Below, in pieces: positions 1 to 10,648 of a stretch of DNA of 64,000 nucleotides. The position numbers and the translations under genes are program-made. Below the pieces are notes generated by a model. That model was not told the origin of the DNA, searched no databases, and was given only the letters and a program-made list of their open reading frames with translations. Source of the stretch: Bretschneidera sinensis (taxonomy: Eukaryota; Streptophyta; Magnoliopsida; Brassicales; Akaniaceae); assembly GCA_023935145.1 (NCBI GenBank), contig CM043700.1:37428620-37492619 (forward strand), in the 5' to 3' direction. Numbering within the stretch: the stretch's first letter is position 1; the number at the start of each line of letters is the position of its first letter.

Positions 1-105
1 ATTCTGAAATTTTATTTTTTAAATTCTCCTTTTTATCTTTGAGAAAATCTTGAGAAGAATCATACAGTAAAGACGATAATTTTTCTTTTTCTTCTCTAAG
101 ACTTA

Positions 106-1127
106 TCATCTCTTTAGAGAGAGATGATACCTTCTTTTTAAGAATTGAATTTCTAGAATCAAATTCTTCAATTCATTATGCATTTCATTTATTACTTCTA
201 GCAGTTCTTCACTACTACTCACAATATTATTCTTAGAAGAAGGAGAAGATGTTACCTCACTTTCATCGTCGATTGCCATCAAACAAAGGTTGGCAATTTC
301 CTCGTATCCGACTTCTTTGTCCGATGACTCATATTCTTCTTCGTCATCGCTCCAAGTAGTTGCTATCATGGCTTTCTTTTTCAAGCCCTTGTATGGTTTG
401 CTTGAAACCATACAATCAACCCTAATGTGTCCGGGCTTCTTGCAGCCATAACACGTAAGTGGTTCCTTTTCGAAGTGGGATCCTTTGTATAAGGTTTCTT
501 GCTTTTCTTCAAGAACCTATGGAATCGTTTGGTGATTAATGCCATTTCACCATCTTCCTTGCTGTTCTCCGCTTCTTTTTTCGATTCTATTTCTTTGTTG
601 CTCATAGAAGCTTTGAGAGCAATTACTTTTTTCTTCTTCTCATCATCATTGACGATGGGAGTCATTTCTTCCATCTCATATGTCAACAATGATCCAAGTA
701 GTATCTCAACATCAAGTTTGTCAAGATCTTTGGCCTCTTGAATGACAGTCTTCTTTGGTTTCCATGAAGGTGGCAGAGATCTCAAGATTTTTCTAGTTAG
801 TTCAAACTCCTCAATATTCCTACCAAGCAGCTTTAAACCATTTATAATAGTTGTGAACCGTGAGTGCATTTCAAAAATTGTTTCGTTAGGAGACATTTTA
901 AATGACTCATATTCAGAAACTAGCATATAGATTTTTGACTTTTTTACCTCACTAGTTCCTTCATATGTAATTTGCAGTTTGTCCCATATCTCTTTAGCCG
1001 AAACACATGCAGATATTTTATTATATTCAGAAATATCTAAGGCACAATATAACATACTTGTTGCTCTGCTATTGTGAGACATCATTCTACAATCCTCGTC
1101 AGTGTACTCAGTTTTGAGTTTAGGCAT
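106..1127 (-). pseudogene. copia gag polyprotein remnant (UBN2 domain plus CCHC zinc knuckle), frameshifted
   Basis: The main frame 1127-381 encodes a UBN2-type gag core with the motifs AKEIWDKLQITYEGTSEVK and LRSLPPSWKPK. Near 480-500 the frame shifts, and the neighbouring frame continues with a zinc knuckle of the form CX2CX4HX4C (412-453), then an acidic linker and a coiled-coil-like tail running to 106 and off the left edge. The N-terminus is damaged: a remnant with a DYNLWRVVEEGP motif lies around 1180-1240 and hits a stop before the main frame, so the usual first half of UBN2 is deleted. The protein would package element RNA in cytoplasmic particles. The frameshift and stop make it non-functional. 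Confidence 0.85.
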
Positions 1128-1360
1128 TGTATGATGGGTCTCTCCAATAGTTATTTATTTTGAAAGAATTCTAGGACCTTCTTCAACGACTCTCCACAGA
1201 TTGTAATCTTGTCCTTCGACAAAGATTTTCTTTCTGTTTTTTCAATAGTTATAATTGGAGCAATTGAACAAAGGTGGTCTAGTATAAGAGTGTCACTCAG
1301 AGTAGCTATTTGCTACCATTGGATCAACTCAAGGATTTTAAGCCTAAATATGAGAACGAA

Positions 1361-1372
1361 GCTCTGATACCA
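1361..1372 (-). promoter_or_regulatory. Primer-binding site (initiator tRNA-Met type)
   Basis: The minus strand reads TGGTATCAGAGC two bases after the LTR end. This is the standard plant copia PBS complementary to the 3' end of initiator tRNA-Met. Confidence 0.9.
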
Positions 1373-1374
1373 AT

Positions 1375-2495
1375 TGTAGATCGAGGTTTCAACCCAAGAG
1401 GGGGGGTGAATTGGGTTTTTAAAACTTTTTACGGAATTAATACAAGTTTATAAAAACGTATAAGCAGCAAACAATTAAGACAAGTAATGTGCTGTAAATA
1501 AAGAGTTTAAGAGTAGATGATGCAAACTCAGATTATAGTGGTTCGACAATATCGGATTCGTTCTGACCCTACGTCCACTCTCTTCAAGGAACCTTCTTGA
1601 AGTAATCCACTAAGTAACTTAGTCGTACAACTTTCCCGGTGTTGTACAAACCTTACAATCTCTTCCTCTCGAAAGCTATCCCTTTCCTCTCGGAAGTAAT
1701 CCCCTTCCTTTCGGAAGTAATCCTTTTACAAAAGATGCTGTAAAGTAAATGGTAGAGAAACAGTAAATGGAAGCTTATACAATTGACTAATGTATCTCTT
1801 TCAAAGTAAAGCTTGAAGAATGACTCAACAAGAATATTTCAAAGCTTTTTGTGTTTCAAAGAGTATAATAACTTGATTATGTAAGATCAACTCTTTTTGA
1901 ATATGTGCAGCTATATATTGAAAGCTCAATAGAATGGGTTTATATAGCCATCAAATAATATGGCCATTTTAACTTTAATTTGAAAAAGATTTGCTTTTAA
2001 AACGTTCAGATTTGGTGTCCAACGGTCATATTTTTGAACTACCAGTCGACTGGGTCGTGATACCAGTTGACTGGGTTCTCTTGAAAAATCTCGGTTTCAA
2101 AGCTTCTGGGGTACTAGTCGACTAGTATTTTTCATCCAGTCGACTAGGAACTTATTTTCCATTTTACCAATCGACTGGTATGACTGACCCAGTCGACTAG
2201 AGACATACTGTCTCATATACCAGTCGACTGGGTTGTCTTCCAACCCAGTTTTTCTGTTTTAACTTAAAATGTTTGTTTTAAAATGATCAGTTTAGAAAAC
2301 CTTTTGTGTTCGAGCCATTGAACAAGCTATTATAGTGTATAAGTGAGACTTACAATGGTTCTAATACCTTAAACCTATACTAGTTCTACAGTCTTCACTT
2401 GATACTTTAATTCGGTTTGAGTTCTTGCACTTTGATCCTTGGTTGAATGCTTTTGTTGCTTACTATACTTAGTTTGTACTGTTAGCAAAATAACA
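1375..2495 (-). repeat. 5' LTR of the copia element
   Basis: The LTR begins TGTTATTTTGC at 2495 and ends GATCTACA at 1375, next to the PBS, and is about 1.1 kb long. A TATA box (TATATAA, 1940-1946 on the minus strand) marks the U3 core promoter. Upstream of it are seven copies of an imperfect palindrome around GTCGAC (2041-2232). A C-rich tract close to the 3' end (around 1398-1406) is common in Sirevirus-type LTRs. The partner LTR is outside the window, so the outer boundary rests on the TGTT/TACA termini only. Confidence 0.8.
2041..2232. repeat. Cluster of seven palindromic CCAGTCGACTGG-like motifs in LTR U3
   Basis: Copies start at about 2041, 2062, 2113, 2136, 2166, 2188 and 2219. Each is a 12-14 bp near-perfect palindrome centred on GTCGAC or a one-base variant. 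They lie upstream of the LTR TATA box, the position expected of enhancer repeats. Confidence 0.85.
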
Positions 2496-4679
2496 GTTGT
2501 GTTTTTTCATCATTAAAATACGGGCGAGGGTCAATAGTTACCAACCTCAAGGCACCTAAGAATTCACGGGTTTGATCCAGATTTGCATAAGCACATTTAG
2601 CATGCATTGGTGTGGGGTATGACATATAATTCTTTTGTATATGTTTCCATAACCTAACTGTAATCGGATAACTTGTTAAAAAGAACACTTTGGCATAAGA
2701 AAAATAAATAAAAATGTTCATCATGCAAAAAGAAAATAAAAAGCTTCTAATGATCATTAAAAACTTTCCACTGAGTAACTGGGCCTCTTGCCTCAGTAAG
2801 CATTAAGTGTTCACGTCAAAAGGTGGGAATTTCATTTAGAAGCATTAAAACCTGTTAGTTCCGTAGCCTTTTTTACTCGAGTTAGTAAGTCTTTAAGGGT
2901 GTCTTTACACCTAATGCCCTAAAACCATCTGGTTTGAGAGTCATTGGCCAAACACTCGTTACAAGGGTCAATTAGAAAGCTCGATGGAACTCAACATGGC
3001 AAAGATCGCATGATAAAAGAAGAAGAAAAAGAAGCAAGCATTATGCCATTTTTGTTCTCTTTGATAAGGAATTCGATAAAGATTTGGGCATCGAAACACT
3101 ATACACTAAAAACATGTGGAAGCCCCATCCTATATGTGCTAATTCATCACACACAAATCAAACTTGTGATGCTTTAAGCCAACCTTAGGTAAGATAAATG
3201 AGCTTTTGAAAGTCCATTTTCAATACAAAAAATGTGTTTTTAATATAAGCTTACTTATGAACGGTTATCATGGTTTTACACACAATCCAAATTTTTGAAT
3301 ATCATGAAAATGAATTTATCTTTCATTTTGTTTCAACATAGTCTTTTGTTTTGTATTACTAAGGGACTAGCAATATGTAAGTTTGGGGGTGTGATAAGTG
3401 CTTAAATAGTCATAAATAAACCCTTTAATTTATGCTTGTTAGGCTCTTTATTTATCTATTTCAGTAAATTCTACTTCATTTTCGTGTTTTATGTGTTTTT
3501 CACAGGACTTGGACAAAAAAAGGTGATATTTTGGAGCTTTTAGGAGTAAAAGTCAAGTTCTGCCATCCAACAAGGTGTACTTGAGCGCACCTCTTTTGAG
3601 ATCGAGTGCACGAGCACACGTGTGCACTTGAAGAAGGCTTGAGCGCACACATGCGCTCGAGCGCATCTCGCATACGATCGAGTGCAAACATTCCCGATGC
3701 GGCAGAGCCAGATATAGAAAGAAGTTTTCGGATTCCAAATAGGAAATTAATGTTTCAGGACACCTTTAGGACCCTATAAATAACCCTGTGAAACACATAA
3801 ACCACACCTTTTGTTTGAGACTTGAAGTTACAAGCTTAGGAGAGGAATTGACGACTCGTCTCCCGAGTCTTCTTCGGTTTTATTTTTCTGTTTTATTTCA
3901 TTATGTCTAGAATGTTTAATTTAACTAGTATGTGTACCTAAACTTTTATAGGGCTCTATTAAAGCCCTAGTTATGCTTTTCCACATATTTATTCATTGAT
4001 TACCTTTGTTATAGCCTTGTTAGAATGTTTAACTTGATTAATGCCTGTTTGTATTTAAATTCCTTATATGTGTATGTCTGATCAACGTATGCATGTGGTA
4101 TGGATAAGTTAGTCGAACCAATTTGGATGACTGAGTCCTAGGTTCGACATTAGTAACAAGAGATATCCACACCAGATTCTTGGGTTAATCAACATGGGAA
4201 ACTGGGAGCGGACCAAGCCCTAGGTCCCGTGTGGTTGCCGATCTCCACAGCTCTCATGCTCTCTTAAGGAATAACTCAGTATACACCCATGTTGAATCCC
4301 TTAAGAGATAAAAGAGTTAGAGTATACACCATGCCTAACTTGTTGTATAGGGAGATCAATAGCCTAAGGTGTGGGCCAAGCCCTTAGGTTGGCAGCCATT
4401 AAATATTCATGATAAGGCTAGAGTATTGGCACCTTACTTAGTGGGAAATTATAATTAGTGGTGGATATCGTAGTCCTATGTTCTCATTATTATTATTCAC
4501 TCACAATCAACAGTTATTTCTCTTTTTACTTTGAAGAAACTAATTCTAAAACGAAATTCACCAATCCATGTGGAAATGATCTCACACTTGCACACTATGC
4601 TACCATTGACCTTGTGCACTTGTAAGTAAAACTAGTATGGTTATTTTCATATTTATTTAGGTAGATAATCGTCACAACA
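2496..4679 (+). mobile_element. Athila-like Ty3/gypsy element, 3' end only (3'UTR, PPT, LTR)
   Basis: 2496-3380 is non-coding 3'UTR that matches, in inverted orientation, the sequence around 61800-62640. Shared blocks include the segment around 2880-2990 and the one at 62210-62330. A polypurine tract (GTTTGGGGG, 3381-3389) precedes an LTR starting TGTGATAAG at 3390. The LTR has a TATA box TATAAATA at 3775-3782 and ends CACAACA at 4679, where copia integrase sequence starts abruptly. No gag or pol of this element is present. Confidence 0.75.
3390..4679 (+). repeat. 3' LTR of the Athila-like element
   Basis: The start is set by the PPT and by the same TGTGATAA terminus in the relative at 61795 (minus). 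The end is set by a CA terminus and the switch to copia coding sequence at 4680. It is about 1.29 kb with a TATA box at 3775-3782. A GC-richer block of GAGCGCA/GAGTGCA-like repeats spans 3583-3690. Short ORFs over that block are not genes. Confidence 0.7.
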
Positions 4680-4681
4680 GT

Positions 4682-7055
4682 AAGTCATTTAAAAGAAAAC
4701 AAAAGAAAGTAGAATTGGTATATTCTGATGTATATGGTCCCGTTGAAGTAGACTCTTTGGGTGGCAATAGATATTTTGTTACTTTTATTGATGATGCTTC
4801 ATAAAAGGCGTGGGTTTATTTGTTGAAGAACAAAAGCTAGGTATTTCAGATATTTTCAAAAGTTTCATGCTATGGTGGAAAAAGAAATAGGCAATCAGTT
4901 GAAATGTCATCGTACTGATAATGATGGAGAGTATACCTCCAATGAGTTTGCAGATTATTGTTTACAGTTTGGCATCAAGCATGAGATGATAGTTCCTGGT
5001 ACCCCAGAACATAATAGTGTGGTTGAGAGGATAAACCATACCATTGTGGAAAGAGTTAGATGCATGCTCAGAATGGCTAAGTTGCCTAAATCATTTTGGG
5101 GTGAAGCAGTTAATACACCTTATTACCTGATTAATAGATCTCCATCCGTTCCATTGGGTTTTGAAATTCCAGAATGAGTTTGGACAGGAAAATATGTTTT
5201 TTATTCTCATTTGAAGGTGTTTGGTTACAAAGCTTTTGCACACATTCTCAAGGAAAATATGTCAAAACTTGATTTGCTTGTGTGTTTGTTGGTTATGTAG
5301 ATGCTGAGTTTGATTATAAGTTATAGGATCCAGAAAAGAAGAAGATTATCAGAAGTAGAGATGTATTCTTCCATGAAAATGAAACTTTGGTTGATATTGA
5401 GAAAAATGAGAAGACACAGCATGGTACAGGTAGATTTAAGGACTTTGTACCAGATCTTACTCCTTCAGACAATGTCACAGATAAAGAAGAGATATATGAA
5501 GAAGAACATATGGGCAATGAGGAGCCAGTGATAGTTGATGATGATGTTATGCATGATACAAAGCATATTGAGCAGGGGGAGTAGCCCCTTGCACCGGAGA
5601 CTGTAAGGCCTCAATTGAGAAGATCTACTAGAGAGCATCAACCATCTACTAGGTACCTTAGTTTTGAGTATATCTTACTTACTGATGGAGGGGAGTCGGA
5701 GAGCTTCCAAGAAGTGCAGTCACATGTAGAAAAAGATTGTTAGATGAAAGTAATGAGGGAAGAGATGATTTCTTTAAAAAAGAACAATACTTATGAATTA
5801 GTTGATCTTCCCAAAGGCAGAAAAGCACTGAGGAACAAGTGGGTGTTCAAGCTAAAGAAAGATGGTGAAAAGCTAGTGAAGTACAAGACTCAACTGGTGG
5901 TGAAAGGTTTTGGTCAGAAGAAAGGAATAGACTTTGATGAAATTTTCTCTCTCCAATGGTAAAGATGAGTTCTATCCGAGTTGTACTTAGTTTGACGGCT
6001 AGTTTGAATCTTGAGCTTGAGTAGTTAGATGTGAAGATGACGTTTCTTCATGGTGATTTGCACGAGGAGATTTATATGGTTCAACCAGAAGTTTTTGAAG
6101 TGAAAGGGAAAGAGAACATGGTTTGCAGGATGAAGAAGAGTTTGTATGGATTAAAACGGGCTTCAAGATAGTGATACAAGAAGTTTGATTCATTCATGGT
6201 AGATCATAGTTACCAGAAGACAGTTGCAATCCGTGTGTGTATGTCAAGAAATTCCCCGATGGTAACTTTATTATCCTTCTATTGTATGTTGATGATATGT
6301 TGATTGTGGGACAAGATGCTAAGATGATTAGTAAGTTGAAAGATGAATTGTTTAAGTCCTTTGACATGAAGGACTTGGGACCAGCGAGACAGATTTTGAG
6401 AATGCAGATTGTTCGTGATAGAAAAGCCATAAAGTTGTGGTTATTACAAGAAAGGTATGTTAAACAAATACTTGAAAAGTTCAACACGAAGCATTCAAAA
6501 TCAGTCAGTACTCCTCTTGCCAACCATTTTAAATTGAGCAAGAAATTGTGTCCATTAACAAAAAAAGAAAATGAAGAGATGTAAGCAATTCCTTCCACCT
6601 CTGCAGTCTGTAGCTTAATGTATGCTATGGTTTGCACACAACTAGACATTGCTCATGTTATTGGTGTGGTTAGCAGGTTTTTATCTAATCTAGGTAAAAG
6701 TCATTGGAAAATAGTAAAATGGATCTTGAGATATCTTAGAGGTACATCCAAGTTGTGTTTGAGTTTTGGGAGTTCGAAACCAATTCTTGAGGTTTATACA
6801 AATTCAAATATGGCAGGTGATCTTGATGCTAGAAAGTCTACATCAGAGTTTTATTCACTTTCGCAGAGGGGTCTGTTTCATGGCAGTCCAGACTGCAAAA
6901 GTGTGTTACCTTATCAACTACCAAGGCTAAGTATATTTCAGGGAACGAAGTAGGGAAATATATGCTTGGATGATGAAGTTTCTTCAAGAATTAGGTTTGA
7001 AGCAATAAGCGTACGTCGTTTTTTGTGATAGTCAGAGTGCATGGATCTAAGAAAA
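4682..7055 (+). pseudogene. copia pol remnant: integrase, reverse transcriptase, RNase H
   Basis: Integrase: VYSDVYGPVEVDSLGGNRYF near 4715-4780, then the DDE-core segment with TDNDGEYTS and PGTPEHNSVVERIN (4872-5177). Reverse transcriptase: the NTYELVDLPKGRKALRNKW start at about 5790, the [10 protein letters not shown] region near 6140-6170, and the catalytic YVDD box at about 6288-6300. RNase H: the Y-M-V-C-T-Q-LDIAHVIG segment from 6618 and a degenerate end near 7050. At least five in-frame stops and several frame changes (for example near 4801, 5175, 5300, 5960, 6170 and 6580) make it non-coding. In an intact element these enzymes copy the RNA to cDNA and insert it. Confidence 0.88.
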
Positions 7056-7277
7056 ATATTATGTGTCATTCACGTACGAAACACATTGAGGTGAGATACT
7101 ATTGGATTCATGAGGTGATTGAAAGATAGTTGATGAAGCTGAAAAAATTAACACAAATAAAAATTGCGCTGACATGATGACAAAAGTTATTCCTAGAGAA
7201 AAGCTTAAGTTTTGTTCGGTGTTAGCCGGAATGGACTTCAAGTGAGTCGTATGGTAATTATGGCTAGAGGGGGAGAT

Positions 7278-8036
7278 TGTTGGGTTTGTAAGTCTAGCCT
7301 ATTAACATTAAAGAAAATTAAAAAAAAAGAAAAAAAAAGTTTAGTCATTTGTAAAATGGTGGCCCCTGCCAGTACAAAAAGGAAATCAAATAGGCTTGTA
7401 CCAGTGGCTGAGCTAGGATTTCTACTTAATATAGGACGCGCATTACGAAGCTTTCTAGGAGTGAAATTCTTTCTTTGCAATGGCTATATATATGAGTTCT
7501 CATTCTTCGAAAATTGCGTGAGTTAAAGAGAACAAAGAAAAAATAGAGCTCTGTCGTGAGGTACAAAGAGTTTTTTTTTTTTTTAGTCGAGAGAGTTAAA
7601 AGGAGAGAAATTGTTTACAATAATTTGGGGTTTTCTCTAATGTATTATTTAGAGTGTTTGGTTACAGGAAATCAAGTTACTCGATGTTTGCAGTTTCTAT
7701 CACAGTGTTTGATTTTGGTGAAGTGCAAAGACTTCTCAAATTTCAATAGTTATTAGTACAACAGTAATTTTCCCTGGGTCTCAAGTTTGGGTATAAACTT
7801 GTGACATAAACTTTGTAATATTTATTTACATAGTGGAATGATTTTTGCCCCATGGTTTTTTCTTTCTACGCTATAAGGTTTTCTATGTAAATTCTTGTGT
7901 TCTTGGTTTATTGTTTTATTTGGTGTTTGTCGTTTTATTTTGCACTAGAGCTTGGTGATTATTATATTTAATGTATAATATTTGATTAAAATTATTGTAC
8001 TTAATTTATTGTTGATGTTTGGTAATTTTCTCAACA
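7278..8036 (+). repeat. 3' LTR of the second copia element
   Basis: The LTR starts TGTTGGG directly after the purine tract at 7266-7276 and ends TCAACA at 8036, giving matching TGTTG/CAACA termini and a 759-bp length. A TATA box (TATATATATG, 7485-7493) supports it. The 5' partner is absent, so the right boundary rests on the terminus only. Confidence 0.65.
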
Positions 8037-9628
8037 GTTATAATCAAGAAAGCAAACGGTCCAATTCCCCCTTTGATAGATGCATCTCATTTACAACACA
8101 CTACTTGGGAATCAACCAAGTTGGGTGCAATGTGTCATTTTGGTTACCACCAAATAGACAGAAAAGATTTGGATTTTAGAGCTTTAATTTTGATCACCCA
8201 TTTTAACCGCTTAGACCAAGTCAGCAGAAGTCTTTCTCCCGCTACAATGTCAAATAATAATATTTTAAAAATAAAATGATAATAATAGTGATACAAATAA
8301 ATGGGCACGAGTGCTGCTCATAAAAAAAAACTTGGGTCCATAAATTCACTCTTCTAGTTTTGGCAATTAAAAAACCTCCCCATTGGCCTTTGAGCCATGC
8401 AATCATTGAGACAGAATACTTACCATTTGGGTCTGTATGATCAAAACACCTATTGAGCCATACATACATTCGATCATGTCACAAAACCAAAGAAACAAAT
8501 GTTTTGTTAAATATCACAGTAGTTATAGTAAAGCAAAAAAGGAGAAATGTCAATAACATAGTAATAAGTGAATACATGAAAGCTACTAGGCAAATACAAT
8601 TCAGCCAGTAATTAAAGGTTGGTTCTTCAAAGTGTTTTGAGAATCTTCAACTTCAAGTCCATTTGCTAAGCAAAAGACAGCATAACCCAACAACAAAAAC
8701 AAGTACATGGTAGCATATATCTCCATGTTATTGCCACACAAGTTGATAAATTTTCAGGTTCTAGGGTGAACCACATGCATCCATGACCATAAAATCACCT
8801 CAGTTAATGTCTTTAGTTTTCCCCTTTTAAATAGATATTTTTCTCTTCTCTCGGGCAATTTATCGAACACCCTGCATTAAGTAGTACATTAGAAGCACAA
8901 ATGTTTAACCAAAGTATCTACAAGAAAACTCTACAGACTACAACAGTACTTCCTTTGGACTAGGGGAAGTGGCACGCACTGTATACGTACATCTTACCTT
9001 AGTTATTTCTCTAATTTGTCCACAGTGTCAAGAAAGTCAAATCAGAAGTTCTCCAATGTAATCATTTCAAGTGTGAGATATGTCAGAGTACAGAATAGTA
9101 GTCTTTCATTTGGTACATCATTTTTGTTTATTTACCGACCCAATTAATGGGAAGAATTCACGTTGCGTAATTAAATATCATATTCGGACCGACTCAGTCA
9201 GGAACTTTTTCACATAATCTCAAGTTATCTTAAACAAATTTCGGACCTACATTTTTGTTCAAGCCATCAAAATTTAAAGTTAAGATCTAATCGGATTTTT
9301 GGGTCATGGCCCATGATAACCTCTATTTGAAACCAATTCAATCCATTCATTTTCTATGTGTTTTTCACTTGATAAATTGAAATAAAATAAGGGAATGATG
9401 AGATGGGAGCATATTATGGTGGGACAAATGAACTCTATTATTTCATGAAAATAATATATATATATATATGCCACCAAGATAATGTATAATCCTCTTGGAG
9501 ATGCACTGTCTATATGTTTGTTCATGTTCTAAGTAGGATTTTGTCATCACTCAAATCAAAAGGGATAAAAAAAAAAGAAAAAAGGCTTGTTTAGTTAGCT
9601 TTCATATGTCATTTTCAGCTTTACTTTG

Positions 9629-9675
<47 letters not shown>

Positions 9676-10000
9676 TTGGAAGTACATATGCGGTCATCAA
9701 GGGGTGTAATGTTTAAATTATATTTTTGGTCAAGTTTAACCGACACTATTCTAAGGTAAAAAAAGGTGACTAATCCCAATCTCATTTTCTTTATTTAATC
9801 GAGGTCGGAGAATCTAAACTTAAAGAATTGTGTTTTTCATGTCAGATAGAGATGCGATTTACAATTAAATTATGCCCATACCATTAACTTCAACTTCTGT
9901 CTAAGCTTAAGAATTTTTTTTATTGGTGAAAACAGAAAATCACAGCTCTTCTTGTGTCAGATTGTAATAGTAGTCAATCTTAATCTTGACACAATTCAAT
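8037..10000. other. AT-rich intergenic spacer
   Basis: No gene or recognisable TE domain is visible. The ORFs here are short and show no family motif. It contains simple AT repeats (about 9453-9469 and 9631-9672) and poly-A/T runs. Confidence 0.6.
9631..9672. repeat. (AT)21 microsatellite
   Basis: Uninterrupted AT dinucleotides. A shorter run lies at 9453-9469. Confidence 0.98.
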
Positions 10001-10507
10001 TGTGGGTGTTGATGCCTGAAATATTTTGTTGAGCTGGAGGTTGGTGCTGAGAGACCTGCACAAGGGGATAGGGGTGAACTTAGAGAATAATCGAAAGAGA
10101 GGGGGGTGATATCTCCGAGGACACTCTGATGTCTTTATTAGTGTAAGGTTTTGAGAAAACGGGAGAGTTATTATCAGAGTTTTTGGTAATGAGTCTATAA
10201 AACTGAAGATGGATTTATTTTGCATACCTTTGAGCCTTTTATAGGGTTTCTGAGACGGGTTGGTCACGTGACTGGGATGGTGAGATCCCAAAGATCTTGC
10301 TTCTTTGCTGGAAGGTTCCTGTTGTGTGTTCAGAAGGGGCTTAATCCCTTTAATCACGCTTATACTTCGACGGTTGCGTCAACTGCCCGCTCTGCATGTC
10401 GTCTTGCTATAGGAAGAAGGTTGTTCCATGTGTCAGTGGTCTATTGGGGGGAAGTTGTTCCGTGTGTCATCAGTTTATTGATGTGTGCCTTTATTAGTTG
10501 TATCACA
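10001..10507 (-). repeat. 3' LTR of the composite gypsy element
   Basis: On the minus strand the LTR starts TGTGATAC at 10507 and ends CACCCACA at 10001, giving TGTG/CACA termini. A TATA box (TATAAAA) lies at 10237-10243. The adjoining purine-rich run of ten or more G on the minus strand (10508-10518, then GT repeats) is a plausible PPT. The U3 half recurs at 21308-21425 and 24810-25046. Confidence 0.65.
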
Positions 10508-10648
10508 ACCCCCCCCCCCCACACACACACACTTCCTTAAGCATATTTGTGTGCTTCGAGGAAATATAGTAGGGCTCCGGCATGTGGGATGTGGGCCCGA
10601 GCGTTTCTTGAGAAATAATTAACGCGCCTGGTCTAGGGGACCTTAGGC

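Larger units (their letters stand above)
1..2495 (-). mobile_element. Ty1/copia retrotransposon, 5' half, truncated by window edge
   Basis: Read on the minus strand, this is the 5' LTR (1375-2495), primer-binding site (1361-1372), a short leader and the gag region; pol and the 3' LTR would lie left of the window. The PBS beside the LTR end and the UBN2-type gag fix the superfamily and orientation. The long LTR with palindromic motifs in U3 and the C-rich tract near its 3' end resemble the Sirevirus branch of copia, which is an inference. Its right edge (2495) directly abuts Athila-type 3'UTR sequence, so one of the two elements interrupts or truncates the other. Confidence 0.85.
4680..8036 (+). 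mobile_element. Ty1/copia retrotransposon, 3' half (integrase, RT, RNase H, LTR), decayed
   Basis: From 4680 the sequence codes for the end of the copia GAG-pre-integrase/integrase region, then integrase core, reverse transcriptase and RNase H in the order typical of copia pol. A polypurine tract (7266-7276) and 3' LTR (7278-8036) follow. The 5' half is missing, replaced by the Athila-like LTR ending at 4679. Similarity suggests a Tnt1-94-like element. Multiple stops and frameshifts show it is old. Confidence 0.85.

Noticed and set aside
3500..3738. Cys/Arg-rich small ORFs on the minus strand
   Set aside because: They lie inside an LTR over a short GAGCGCA-type repeat and lack homology or conserved start.
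8242..8469. 75-residue minus-strand ORF
   Set aside because: No domain, ends in a hydrophobic run from AT-rich sequence, no splice or promoter context.
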